In this document: one piece after another, positions 9,455 to 18,702 of the stretch
How the letters are laid out: every line of letters begins with the position of its first letter
Numbering within the stretch: position 1 is the stretch's first letter
Assembly: GCA_020048635.1 (NCBI GenBank)
Contig: JAIFMF010000192.1
Coordinates: forward strand, 1-42,483
Length of the DNA stretch: 42,483 nucleotides
Source of the DNA: Desulfobacula sp.
Lineage (GTDB): Bacteria; Desulfobacterota; Desulfobacteria; Desulfobacterales; Desulfobacteraceae
Direction of reading: 5' to 3'
Notes under the pieces: generated by a model
Databases searched by the model: none
Told to the model about the DNA's origin: nothing
The model's input: only the letters and a program-made list of their open reading frames with translations
Made by a program: the position numbers and the translations under genes

Positions 9455-11893
9455 TTATCCTTTTCTGTCCAGTTTTGAAAGTTCAATGGTGAGGCGGTAT
9501 TCTGCGGAATCCATATCCCTTTTGATATTAAACCCCAGGCTCTCACCCAGCCGGATCATTCCTGTATTGGTTGAGATGACGGATCCCCAGACCTCCTCAA
9601 TCCCGTATGACACGGCACAGACAAGGGCATGATGAAGCAATGTTTTACCAATCCCTTTTCCCTGCCACGCATCGGCCAGCACAATGGCAAATTCCGCCTG
9701 TTTCCCATCCGGCAGAAAAATGATGCGGGCCACACCCAGGAGTTTTCTTTCCTGTTCCGGTCCTGCAAATGCAAGAAGGGCAATTTCCCGGTCATAATCA
9801 ATCTGGGTCAGTTTGATGAGCATGGATCTGGATATTCTTTTGATAGGCGAAAAAAACCTGAGGTATATAGTTTCAGGTGAAAGATCGTCAAAGAGATCAA
9901 TCATCTGCTGTGCATCGCTGGGCCGTACCGGGCGGAAAAACAGTTCAGTTCCATCCTTCAGCCGGAAGGTCTTTTCCTGCCAGAAGGGATAGGGACTAAT
10001 GATGAGGTGGGAAGCGGATTTCAGGTCTGTCTTTTCCACAATGACACGGCCGTGGGCTGCCATCATCCTGCCTTTGATGACTTTTACAGGATTGATGTCC
10101 ACTTCCCTGATTTCAGGGAAATCCGTCACAAGGCGACTCATGCGGATCAATATTTCTTCCAGACTCTCCATGTCTATTTTTTCAATATTTCCATATCCTT
10201 CAAACACTTTTGAGATCTGTGTTTCCTCGATGACACGCCTGGCAAGAATTCGATTCAGCGGAGGAAGCGCCATGGACACATCCTTTATCACATCGGTCAT
10301 GATGCCGCCCATGCCGAACCGGATGACGGGCCCGAAATCCTCATGGCGAATAGCGCTGATGGTCAATTCATAATCTGCCGGAGATTGCATTCTGTTGCTG
10401 GCTACAGGAATTCCATAGGAAGAAACAAGGTCTTTTGCCAGGTGATCCGAAAGCCGCCCCCCTCCTGACAAAATTGCCTGATCAATGATCTCACGGGCTT
10501 TTGATCGATTAATCTCCAGCCGTTTATCGGTCCTGTAGGGGATTTCCTGGAGAAGCGCCATGTTCCGGCCGAATTGATATAGATTGACAAAGGCCCGGAC
10601 AGCCCGTTCCGGTGTTTCATAGGTGGCGATACCGGCCTTGTTGAACACCGCTCTTGAATCATCACGGTCAAGGCCCCCCATCCAGGAAGTGAACACCGGA
10701 CAGGAGCTTGTTTTTAATATTTCGGCCAATTGCCGTGCAACAGGCAGGCTGTCAAAGGTTCCCACGGGGGAATTTAAAAGGAGAAGACCATCCACTTCAG
10801 GCGCATTCATGCAGATTTTGGCTGCGTCCACATAATGGTTGCGAAAGGATTCTCTTAAAAGGTCAATGGGATTGGTTCGGCTCCAGTTGCCCTTTAACAA
10901 AGCTTCAAGGGTGTTTACCGTTTCCTGTGAAAGCGTTGCCGGCATAAGTCTGTACCCGACCAGGGCATCCTTGGCCATAACTCCGATCCCAGCAGCATTG
11001 GAAACAATGGCCAGCCTTGATCCTTTGGGTCGTTCCTGTTTGGCAAGAAATTCCACGCAGTCAAACAAGGCCTCAAAATCATTGACCCTCAGAATCCCGG
11101 CCCTCTTAAAGGCTGCATCGTAAAGGTCATCTTCGGAAATCGGTCCTTCAGATCCGGAACGACCTGATTTCAAGACAATCATGGGTTTTATCCGCGATAC
11201 AGCCCGGGCCGCACTCATGAAATTTCTGATGCCGGAAAGGTGTTCTACATACATGACAATGCTTTCCACCTCATTTGACGAGCCTAAAAAATCAATCATG
11301 TCTGCGAAACAGACATCCGGCATGGACCCGAGACTCACAAAATGCGAAAACCCGATATTTTCCCGCAGGGCCATATCCAGAACAGCAGTACAGACCGCAC
11401 CGCTCTGGGATAAAAAGGCAATTTTCCCTTTCAGCGGCATCCGGTGCATGAAACTTGCGTTCAAAGAAAGGTTGGTATTTACGATCCCCACACTGTCCGG
11501 ACCGATGATTCTCAACCCTGTCTTCCGAGAAATGTCTTTGATCTTACGGGCTGTTTTTATTCCATAATCTATGGACATGCCATCCATAGCGGAAATGATC
11601 ACGGCTCCTCCCATCTCCTTTTCTGCACAGACTTCAAGAATGCGGGGAATGGTGGACATGGGCGTTGCAATCACCGAGAGATCAATATGCCGGGGAAGAT
11701 TTTTTACATTTTTAAAGGCCTTCAGCCCCATGACGGTGTCATACTTGGGGTTCACGGGAAAAATATTTCCTTTGAATCCACCGGTCAAAAGATTTTCCAT
11801 CACAGCCTCACCCACCCGGCCTTTTTTCGGGCTTGCCCCGATCACAGCAATGGACTCTGGATTGATGACCCTTTGTAAATGATAGGTACTCAT
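9455..11893 (-). CDS. Acyl-CoA synthetase (ADP-forming)-like protein fused to GNAT acetyltransferase, with domain losses
   Basis: This 812-residue protein has the layout of the Pat/PatZ protein lysine acetyltransferases. It has a CoA-binding Rossmann domain (about 8-140, with IAVIGASPKKG), succinyl-CoA-ligase-like domains (about 150-450), an ATP-grasp remnant (about 480-620) and a GNAT domain (about 650-805, with the acetyl-CoA loop QGKGIGKTLL). Two key parts of the synthetase are missing. After LKSGRSG (242-248) the usual loop with the phospho-histidine (SHTGALAG) is absent, and SEDDLYDAAF follows directly. In the ATP-grasp, YGIPVASNRMQSPADYE runs straight into ELTISAIRHEDFGPV, so about 80 residues holding the nucleotide-binding lysine and DILHKSDVGG-type region are gone. 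The frame is intact. I infer a non-catalytic sensor part controlling a working acetyltransferase. Confidence 0.88.
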   Translation of the reverse strand: MSTYHLQRVINPESIAVIGASPKKGRVGEAVMENLLTGGFKGNIFPVNPKYDTVMGLKAFKNVKNLPRHIDLSVIATPMSTIPRILEVCAEKEMGGAVIISAMDGMSIDYGIKTARKIKDISRKTGLRIIGPDSVGIVNTNLSLNASFMHRMPLKGKIAFLSQSGAVCTAVLDMALRENIGFSHFVSLGSMPDVCFADMIDFLGSSNEVESIVMYVEHLSGIRNFMSAARAVSRIKPMIVLKSGRSGSEGPISEDDLYDAAFKRAGILRVNDFEALFDCVEFLAKQERPKGSRLAIVSNAAGIGVMAKDALVGYRLMPATLSQETVNTLEALLKGNWSRTNPIDLLRESFRNHYVDAAKICMNAPEVDGLLLLNSPVGTFDSLPVARQLAEILKTSSCPVFTSWMGGLDRDDSRAVFNKAGIATYETPERAVRAFVNLYQFGRNMALLQEIPYRTDKRLEINRSKAREIIDQAILSGGGRLSDHLAKDLVSSYGIPVASNRMQSPADYELTISAIRHEDFGPVIRFGMGGIMTDVIKDVSMALPPLNRILARRVIEETQISKVFEGYGNIEKIDMESLEEILIRMSRLVTDFPEIREVDINPVKVIKGRMMAAHGRVIVEKTDLKSASHLIISPYPFWQEKTFRLKDGTELFFRPVRPSDAQQMIDLFDDLSPETIYLRFFSPIKRISRSMLIKLTQIDYDREIALLAFAGPEQERKLLGVARIIFLPDGKQAEFAIVLADAWQGKGIGKTLLHHALVCAVSYGIEEVWGSVISTNTGMIRLGESLGFNIKRDMDSAEYRLTIELSKLDRKG

Positions 11894-12059
11894 ATATTAT
11901 TTTTCCTGACAACAGATATGACGGATCTCATGATAGGCGGTTCCCTCGCGTTTAAGCCTCTAAAATAGTTCAGAATCGATTTTATGGCAAGATGAATGAC
12001 GGATAATTTAACCCTCCCGGACTTTACAAATTCACAAAGGATTGATACTGATTGAAGCT

Positions 12060-13739
12060 ATGATAAGAACAGCAATCATTGAAGATTCACAGGCGCTTAC
12101 TTCTGTTTACAAAACATTTCTAAGCGATTCGGAGTTTGACGTCAACATGTTTAATTCAACGGTTTCCGACATCAACCGGCTGATTAAACAGGGCGGCTTC
12201 AAACTGATTATCTGTCCATGCTTTCCAAAATTTCAGAATGGGCCGCAGATTGTGCAGATGATCAAGGCAGACCCTGAGCTTTCCAATTGTGCGTTTATCC
12301 TATCCACCTCCATGCAGCAGGAAAATGTCAAATCAGAATGGGATTTAAGGGACATCGATGCCATATTACTCAAACCCTTTGACAAAGAAAGCCTGATCAG
12401 AACTCTGAATAAAACCGGGCGGACCCATCCGCAAAAGACAAGACAAATACCACTTGCCCTTATCATTGATGACAGCAAAGCGGTCCGAAATACCCTTGCC
12501 ACATATTTGAAGGCCTTGGATTTTGATACCCGGACGGCCGCAGACGGCATGCAGGGTCTGAAAATGGCTTCCGAACTCTTACCGGATCTGATTCTGGTGG
12601 ATGTGGAAATGCCGGTCATGGACGGGTTTGAATTCTGCAAAAAACTGTCAAAAGAACCGACCATTAAACATATTCCCACCATTGTGGTCTCCGGAACCAT
12701 TGATGAAACACAATTTCGAAAAGGCTTCAGGGCCGGAGCCATTGATTTCCTGGAAAAGCCGGTGTCCCAGCCAGCCCTTGCCGCCATCATTGAATCCGTG
12801 TCAGTCAAGGAAAATTTCAGTTCCACCGGAACAACGGTAATCCTGAGCAAAGACGGCACATTAAGCTCTATCTTAAGGAAAACCCTGAATTTTTTAAATT
12901 CCAGCATCAATACCTGCACCACTCTTGACGAGCTTGAAACCTATCTTTGCGTCACAACCCCGGATATCATTATCCTGGATCTTTCTGAAAGTGAAGACAA
13001 GCTCAGGGTGTGCATGAGGACCCGGACGCTTATAGGAAGCGACTCACCGGTCATCATTGCCGTGGCCGACGAAACCGACAGAGATATCATGTTCCAGTGT
13101 TTCAAATACGGGGCCACTGAATTCATTATCAAACCCTTTGGCCGCGATGAGGTAAAGGCAAGGATAGAAAACCACATCAAATTAAAGAGACTTCAGGATG
13201 AACTGGTTCAAAAAAACAAAATCCTTGAATCCCTGGCTTACAAGGACAAACTCACAGGGCTCATGAATCGCCGCTATTTTGACAAGGCATTAAAAGATGA
13301 GATTGCAAAGGCACAGACTGGCAACACAAACCTTTCCTTCCTCATGATCGATCTGGACAATTTCAAACAGGTAAATGATGCGTACGGACATGATACAGGT
13401 GATGCGGTACTGAAAGAAATCGCCTCCATCATCATCGACAATGTTCAGGGCAACGCTGTTTCCTGTCGTTACGGCGGTGAAGAGTTCTGCATCATTTACC
13501 CTGACACCAGTCTTGTCGAGGCCATTAAAAACAGCGAAAAGATCAAGCGGTTCTGTGCATTGAAACCCATTTCCAGTCATCGGATTTTTCAGACTATCAG
13601 TGGTGGAATGTCTTCATTTCCTGAAACTTCTTCTGCCGAAGATCTGGTTTCAGATGCAGACAAATGTCTCTATAAAGCAAAAAAAGCCGGTAAAAACAGG
13701 ATTATTGCCAATATTGAAACTTTCTCACAGGACAGTTAA
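12060..13739 (+). CDS. Triple-receiver diguanylate cyclase (GGDEF response regulator)
   Basis: This 559-residue cytoplasmic protein has three receiver-like domains (about 1-115, 131-245 and 256-372) and a GGDEF domain (about 395-553). Receiver 2 is complete, with LVDVEMPVMDG holding Asp181 and the conserved Lys in EKP. Receiver 1 has IIEDS but a Cys-rich stretch (LIICPCFPKF) where the phosphate-accepting Asp should be, so it is probably not phosphorylated. Receiver 3 keeps an Asp in IILDLSES. The active site RYGGEEF is intact, but the inhibitory RxxD site just before it reads QGNA, so classical c-di-GMP feedback should be lost. The start is unsure: ATG at 12060 lacks a good ribosome site, and a TTG at 12042 lies in frame. 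Confidence 0.9.
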   Translation: MIRTAIIEDSQALTSVYKTFLSDSEFDVNMFNSTVSDINRLIKQGGFKLIICPCFPKFQNGPQIVQMIKADPELSNCAFILSTSMQQENVKSEWDLRDIDAILLKPFDKESLIRTLNKTGRTHPQKTRQIPLALIIDDSKAVRNTLATYLKALDFDTRTAADGMQGLKMASELLPDLILVDVEMPVMDGFEFCKKLSKEPTIKHIPTIVVSGTIDETQFRKGFRAGAIDFLEKPVSQPALAAIIESVSVKENFSSTGTTVILSKDGTLSSILRKTLNFLNSSINTCTTLDELETYLCVTTPDIIILDLSESEDKLRVCMRTRTLIGSDSPVIIAVADETDRDIMFQCFKYGATEFIIKPFGRDEVKARIENHIKLKRLQDELVQKNKILESLAYKDKLTGLMNRRYFDKALKDEIAKAQTGNTNLSFLMIDLDNFKQVNDAYGHDTGDAVLKEIASIIIDNVQGNAVSCRYGGEEFCIIYPDTSLVEAIKNSEKIKRFCALKPISSHRIFQTISGGMSSFPETSSAEDLVSDADKCLYKAKKAGKNRIIANIETFSQDS

Positions 13740-13768
13740 CCTTAAACACTTTTCATCTTCAGGACATT

Positions 13769-14296
13769 ATGAAAGAAGACACATACATTCTGACCATGCT
13801 GGTTGAAAACGAACCCGGCGTCACCGCCCGGATTGCAGGACTTTTTGCCGGGAGAGGCTATAATATTGAAACCATCTGCGGAGCGCCCACAGCCAATCCG
13901 AAAATGTCCCGGATCACCATTACCACAAAGGCAAGGCCCCTTCAGTTTGAACAATGCATGAAACAGATCAAGCGCCTGGTTAATGTGATCAAACTTAGAG
14001 ACATGACTGGGGAAAAGGCGGTAAAGCGTGAAATGGCGCTGATATGCGTTAAAAAAAGACCTGAAGCGGAAGAAGAGCTGAGCCGGATTATCTCGGCCTA
14101 TGAGGGTCGGATTCTGGATGACAGCCCCCATCTCTGCATTTTTGAAGCGGTGGGCAATGAATCTGCCATAGATGAACTCTTGACCCTGCTGGAGCCTTTC
14201 GGGATCAAAAAGCTTGCAAGATCTGGGGTATTGGCCCTTTACAAGGAGTCTGATACAGAACTGGAACCCCCTTTGTCAGACCCATTGGCTTTGTGA
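13769..14296 (+). CDS. ilvN: Acetolactate synthase small (regulatory) subunit
   Basis: The small subunit activates acetolactate synthase and gives it valine feedback control in branched-chain amino acid synthesis. The 175-residue protein opens with an ACT domain (YILTMLVENEPGVTARIAGLFAGRG) followed by the ALS small-subunit C-terminal domain ending near VLALYKES. An AGGA site lies just before the ATG. The gene is 29 bases after the GGDEF gene and overlaps the converging EF-hand-like gene by 21 bases. No large-subunit gene (ilvB) is in the window, so it must be encoded elsewhere. Confidence 0.95.
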   Translation: MKEDTYILTMLVENEPGVTARIAGLFAGRGYNIETICGAPTANPKMSRITITTKARPLQFEQCMKQIKRLVNVIKLRDMTGEKAVKREMALICVKKRPEAEEELSRIISAYEGRILDDSPHLCIFEAVGNESAIDELLTLLEPFGIKKLARSGVLALYKESDTELEPPLSDPLAL

Positions 14297-15721
14297 ACGG
14301 ATCGGGCCTTTTCGGTCAAACATGAGAAAGGAGGTTTCCTGATTCAGAGCCTCATAATACCCATACCCGGATCGACCTGATTTTCTATGGCCTGAAACCG
14401 GACTCATGTTTTCATACAACTGTCCCATTTTTTCTTTTAATTTTTCAATCCGGTCCAGAAGCTCTTTTAATGGATTTTGTGGCTCAACCGGTTGCGCCGC
14501 TGGGGCTGTCAGGGGAAGAGGGGTGAGAGTGAATGGGCGGCGTTGAGTTGAAAAAAGTATATCGGTCCGAGACATTTTCTCTTCCCCGGCTTCTATCTTA
14601 TCGGACCGTGAAGCAAGATCCATCTCCTGAACAGCTCCCACTTTCCCGTTTTCAAAAAGGAAAATACCCGTGCTTTTCAAGCGGCCCTGCAATTCATTGT
14701 CCGCCTTTGTCATGTCAAATCCTGTAGCCGCATTCTGTAGTGAAATGGCGCCAAAGCCCGCATCCTTAAGAGAACTGAGCCGGTCCTGCCCTTTTTCATC
14801 TTTTGTCCAAACCGATAATTGTGAAAAAACCGCATCATTTTCATCAATCCAGTTGTTCTGATCTTCATCAAAGGCGCTGAGTTCCAGAAACCCGTTACCG
14901 GTTCCGGGACCGAACAATTCCGAACCATTATTGATGATATGATCTCCATTTTTATCAAAGGCCAGGAACCCGCTGCCGGGAGAGACAAAACTGATATTTT
15001 CCATTTTTCCGTCATTATTGAGGTCAAACTCAAATGTTGCATCTGTCAATTGTGGCGCCTTCCCATCCAGGCTGATCACCAGGGGGTCAGTCAGATTGAT
15101 TCTTTCCTGCCATCGTTGAACCAGGGTCTCTTCTTCTGTTCTTGATAAAAAGGCCCTGTCAAGGGACATGTCGAGTGAAAAGGTGATAACCCTTCCATCT
15201 TCGGTGGTCACCTCACCGGAAGATTGAAAATTCACGCTCTGTTCCTCAAAATGAAGCTCTGTTTTTTTCACTGACAGTTCCCACATGGCAGTCGAACCGG
15301 TTTCTCCTTCGGTTTTTGGAGTCGCTGGATCTTCAGGCAAAGGAGGATTGGCATATGAAAGGTCTATATCCTTTTTCCCCTCGATACTTTTTATGATGAC
15401 GGCTTTGTCCATGACACCGCCGATAAGACGCTCCATGGAGGATTGTTGTTCATATGAAACCGTTTCCCCGGTTGCTTTTGACATGACTTTTGATTTGCCT
15501 GTTACAGAAAAGGAATACTGAGACTGAAACGCCTCGTTCCTTTCTTGTGAAATACTGACCCGGTCCACAACCATCTGCGGAAGGCCCTGAGTTTCCTGCA
15601 ACCGGACCTGAGTCTGAGTCTGGCGGACAGTCCGGGTCTGTATTTTGTCTTCCAGTGTCAGACCCATTTCTTCTGTGTGGCTGTCTGAAAAAAAAACCAT
15701 GCCTGAACTTGATATTTTCAT
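14276..15721 (-). CDS. EF-hand-like calcium-motif protein of unknown function
   Basis: This 481-residue protein has no signal peptide or membrane segment. Its N-terminus (MKISSSGMVFFSDSHTEE) resembles a set of uncharacterised bacterial proteins that I recall only loosely. The middle (about 215-310) has three acidic loops of the DxDxDG type: DLNNDGKME (233-241), DKNGDHIIN (256-264) and DEDQNNWIDENDAVF (285-299). The pattern resembles the calcium-binding ends of some RTX-type and VCBS proteins. Residues about 416-438 (LKELLDRIEKLKEKMGQLYENM) should form a coiled coil. A GGGAGG site lies 9 bases before the ATG. A sigma-28-like promoter upstream hints at a flagellum-linked regulon. The function is unknown. 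Confidence 0.75.
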   Translation of the reverse strand: MKISSSGMVFFSDSHTEEMGLTLEDKIQTRTVRQTQTQVRLQETQGLPQMVVDRVSISQERNEAFQSQYSFSVTGKSKVMSKATGETVSYEQQSSMERLIGGVMDKAVIIKSIEGKKDIDLSYANPPLPEDPATPKTEGETGSTAMWELSVKKTELHFEEQSVNFQSSGEVTTEDGRVITFSLDMSLDRAFLSRTEEETLVQRWQERINLTDPLVISLDGKAPQLTDATFEFDLNNDGKMENISFVSPGSGFLAFDKNGDHIINNGSELFGPGTGNGFLELSAFDEDQNNWIDENDAVFSQLSVWTKDEKGQDRLSSLKDAGFGAISLQNAATGFDMTKADNELQGRLKSTGIFLFENGKVGAVQEMDLASRSDKIEAGEEKMSRTDILFSTQRRPFTLTPLPLTAPAAQPVEPQNPLKELLDRIEKLKEKMGQLYENMSPVSGHRKSGRSGYGYYEALNQETSFLMFDRKGPIRSQSQWV

Positions 15722-15764
15722 GACACATTCCCTCCCTGAAACTGCTATGCCTGCTTTTTAAAAA

Positions 15765-15792
15765 ATATCGGCAGGAAAAAGACAATTCTTGA
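15765..15792 (-). promoter_or_regulatory. Sigma-28-like promoter candidate
   Basis: On the minus strand GCCGATAT (15772-15765) matches the -10 box of FliA promoters (GCCGATAA), and TCAAGAAT (15792-15785) partly matches the TAAAG-type -35 box, 12 bases away. Transcription would start about 35-40 bases before the EF-hand-like gene. The -10 match is good and the -35 match is only moderate. Confidence 0.4.
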
Positions 15793-15937
15793 TGGAAATA
15801 AAAGCAGGATTCAGTTTAAAAAATCCCTTTTTACCCCGAAGATTCATATCAAGGGGTCTAAGATAATGGTTGAAACCTCTTAAGCATTAATGATATCTAA
15901 TATTATTTTATTAAAAATCGGAAAATTATAATTCATA

Positions 15938-17305
15938 ATGACTTACCAGAAAATTGAACATATTGCATCCGGTCAGTTCAAGACCGGAAAAGCCGGGGCA
16001 GAGATATTTCAGGCCTATCTCGCCACATGCCTCGGGGTTACCCTATATGACCGCACCACAAAAACAGGGGGCCTGATCCATATCCTTTTGCCCGAACCTC
16101 CCGGATTTTCAGATCCGGAATTTCCTGAAAAATATGCCTCGACAGGTATTCCTCTTCTGATCGGAGAACTTCTAAAACTGGGTGCAAATCCGGAACATAT
16201 CCGGGCTGTCATTGCAGGAGGGGCTCTTGTAGGTCCTGTAAGCCGACAGGACGTTGACCTTGATATCGGCGGAAGATCGGCCGATATCGCCGTATCCATC
16301 CTTGAAAGCGCCGGAATCAAAATTATCAGATCAGAAACCGGGGGATTCTTTACCTGTAGGCTTGAGCTCAATATGGCCACCGGCGAGACGACCATCAATC
16401 CGGCCTGGATGGACATCTGCAAGTCTGAAAATACATTTGCCGCACCCACCATGGAAAATATTTCCAGAACCATTGACACCCTTAACCCCATTCCCCAGGC
16501 TGCATTGAAAATACTGAGGATGTCCCAGTCTTCACAATACTATATCATGGACATTACAAATGAGCTGGCCAAAGATCAGGTACTTTCAGGGAAGACCCTG
16601 AAGCTTTGTAATTCAGCACTTTTTGCAGGACTTCTGAAAATCGATTCTCTTAAGGACGCCGTGATGCTCCTGGGGGAAGACATGCTGATCAAATCCATCA
16701 TCACGGCAGCGGTTCAGAATTATTACAGCCAGACCGGTATTTCCGGCTATTCCCTGTGCAGAGGCGGTCTTTTTTTCCACGCTGTCGGTGTGGCGGTCCT
16801 GGCTGAAAAAATTGCAGAAAAAACAGGCCAATGCTCACCCAAATTGGCCTATACGGCAGGATTACTTCACGACATCGGGAAAGTGGTTCTCGATCAATAT
16901 CTTGCAGGCAACGCTCCTCTTTTTTTTAGAAAATTGAGCAGGGAAACTGAAACACTCATCACGTCGGAAAAAAAAATATTTGGGATTACGCACTGTGAAA
17001 CAGGAGCTGTCCTGGCGAAAAAATGGCATTTTTCAGACAGTATCACCGAAACCATCCAGTACCACCATATCCCGGAAACAGCAAAAGACAACAAGCTGCT
17101 GGTCTCCATCGTCTATCTTGCAGACCTGCTCATGGAAAAATTCAATACAGGATTTGATCTGGAAAAAATGCAGACAAAAAGCCTTGATCCAGCCCTTGAT
17201 CATCTTGGATTAAGGATGTCTGATCTTCCGGACCTTGTGAATTTAATCCCTATGAATACCGTTAACATGGATGATCTGCATATCTCACAAAAGGCTGAAA
17301 AATGA
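15938..17305 (+). CDS. CheD-HDOD fusion signalling protein
   Basis: Residues about 1-155 form a CheD-like chemoreceptor glutamine deamidase/methylesterase domain. Cys31 and His48 (YLATCLGVTLYDRTTKTGG, then LIH) keep the 17-residue spacing of the known catalytic pair, and a GGAL segment and a C-terminal TGETTINP end follow. Residues about 165-370 are an HDOD domain (TLNPIPQAALKILRM), including an HD pair in AGLLHDIGKVV. HDOD proteins act in regulation of motility, stress and nucleotide signalling. The fusion suggests one protein linking chemoreceptor modification to an HDOD output. No chemotaxis operon is adjacent. The gene starts 216 bases from the divergent EF-hand-like gene, and its stop overlaps selA (ATGA). 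Confidence 0.82.
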   Translation: MTYQKIEHIASGQFKTGKAGAEIFQAYLATCLGVTLYDRTTKTGGLIHILLPEPPGFSDPEFPEKYASTGIPLLIGELLKLGANPEHIRAVIAGGALVGPVSRQDVDLDIGGRSADIAVSILESAGIKIIRSETGGFFTCRLELNMATGETTINPAWMDICKSENTFAAPTMENISRTIDTLNPIPQAALKILRMSQSSQYYIMDITNELAKDQVLSGKTLKLCNSALFAGLLKIDSLKDAVMLLGEDMLIKSIITAAVQNYYSQTGISGYSLCRGGLFFHAVGVAVLAEKIAEKTGQCSPKLAYTAGLLHDIGKVVLDQYLAGNAPLFFRKLSRETETLITSEKKIFGITHCETGAVLAKKWHFSDSITETIQYHHIPETAKDNKLLVSIVYLADLLMEKFNTGFDLEKMQTKSLDPALDHLGLRMSDLPDLVNLIPMNTVNMDDLHISQKAEK

Positions 17306-18702
17306 CGGGCATGCATAAAAATCTGAGAAACCTGCCTGGAGTGGATCATCTTCTGGAAAGTGCAAAAAAGGATGCCGAGTTTTCAGATATCCCCAGAAGT
17401 GTCATTCTTGATTCCCTGAGACAAGTTCTGGATGGGATGAGAAAAGATATCCTGGCCGGAACCGATTCTGTAATCACGGATGAGATCATCCTCTCAAACG
17501 CCTGCTTTCTTTCAAAAGAAAAAATCAAGCCGAGGCTTGTCAGTGTTATCAATGCAACCGGCGTGGTGCTTCACACCAATCTTGGCCGTGCACTCCTGTG
17601 TGACGATGCCTTGAATCATATCTCTGCTATTGCAAAAACCTATTCCAATCTCGAGCTGAACATAGACACCGGCAAACGGGGAATCCGCTATGAAGCTGTT
17701 GACGGGCTGATCTGCGAACTGACCGGTGCTGAGAGTGCCATTGTGGTCAATAATAATGCCGGGGCTGTGCTTCTGGCCCTGAACACCCTTGCCAGAAATA
17801 GAGAAGTGGTTGTTTCAAGAGGAGAGCTGGTTGAAATCGGTGGTTCTTTCCGCGTACCGGATGTCATGGAAAAAAGCGGGTGCATCTTAAAAGAAGTCGG
17901 TACCACCAACCGAACTCATCTCAGGGATTATGAATCAGCCATTTCAGAGAACACCGCTCTTTTTCTCAAAGTTCATACCAGCAATTACAAAATTGAAGGG
18001 TTTACCACCAGCGTAGCCTTGAAAGACTTAGTAGGGGTCGGCCAAAAAAAAGGGGTTTGTGTCATGGAAGACCTTGGCAGCGGTACCCTGATCGATTTTT
18101 CAAAATATGGCCTTCCCCATGAACCCACCGTCGGGGATGCCGTACGATCCGGTGCGGATGTGGTGACCTTCAGCGGGGACAAGCTTCTGGGCGGACCCCA
18201 GGCTGGGATTATTATCGGGAAAAAAGAGAGCATTGATCAAATCCGGAAAAACCCGCTGACAAGGGCCTTGCGGATTGACAAACTCACCCTGGCAGCCCTT
18301 GAATCCACCTTAAAATTGTACAGGGATGAAGAGAAAGCTGTACAGGATATCCCCACCTTGAGAATGCTGACCATGCCGTTTAGTGATATTGTTAAAAAAG
18401 CCGACATCCTCTTTCAAGCCATTCAAAAGGCCATTGAATCTCTTGCCGACATCAAATTTTCCAACATGAATTCAAGGCCCGGCGGAGGATCATTCCCGGA
18501 ACTGGATCTGCCCACCCGTTGCGTCACGATCCAGCCCCTGAACCTCTCCGTCTCAAAACTGGAAACTGCCATGCGCCTGTCCTCTCCGGCCATCATCGGC
18601 AGAATAGAAGGCAACCGCTATATTCTGGATCCGAGAACGATTCAGGACGGTCAGGAAACTATTATTTCATCAACCTTAGCCAGGATACTGAAAGAAAAAT
18701 GA
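17302..18702 (+). CDS. selA: L-seryl-tRNA(Sec) selenium transferase
   Basis: SelA converts Ser-tRNA(Sec) to Sec-tRNA(Sec) using selenophosphate. The 466-residue protein has the PLP-binding motif TFSGDKLLGGPQAG with Lys294, in line with Lys295 of E. coli SelA. ATGVVLHTNLGRA and VNNNAGAVLLAL are further family motifs. It starts inside the stop of the CheD-HDOD gene and its own stop overlaps the TPR gene (both ATGA). selB, selD and tRNA-Sec are not in the window, so it is separated from its usual partner selB. Its presence implies selenoproteins in this organism. Confidence 0.97.
   Translation: MTGMHKNLRNLPGVDHLLESAKKDAEFSDIPRSVILDSLRQVLDGMRKDILAGTDSVITDEIILSNACFLSKEKIKPRLVSVINATGVVLHTNLGRALLCDDALNHISAIAKTYSNLELNIDTGKRGIRYEAVDGLICELTGAESAIVVNNNAGAVLLALNTLARNREVVVSRGELVEIGGSFRVPDVMEKSGCILKEVGTTNRTHLRDYESAISENTALFLKVHTSNYKIEGFTTSVALKDLVGVGQKKGVCVMEDLGSGTLIDFSKYGLPHEPTVGDAVRSGADVVTFSGDKLLGGPQAGIIIGKKESIDQIRKNPLTRALRIDKLTLAALESTLKLYRDEEKAVQDIPTLRMLTMPFSDIVKKADILFQAIQKAIESLADIKFSNMNSRPGGGSFPELDLPTRCVTIQPLNLSVSKLETAMRLSSPAIIGRIEGNRYILDPRTIQDGQETIISSTLARILKEK

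Noticed and set aside
9451..9546. Longer pyrF from an ATG at 9546
   Set aside because: It overlaps the end of the acetyltransferase gene, and the shorter form has a ribosome site and the family's usual start.
18519..18698. Extended N-terminus of the TPR protein inside selA
   Set aside because: It lies in another frame of a conserved gene, and the ATGA at 18699 gives a coupled start.
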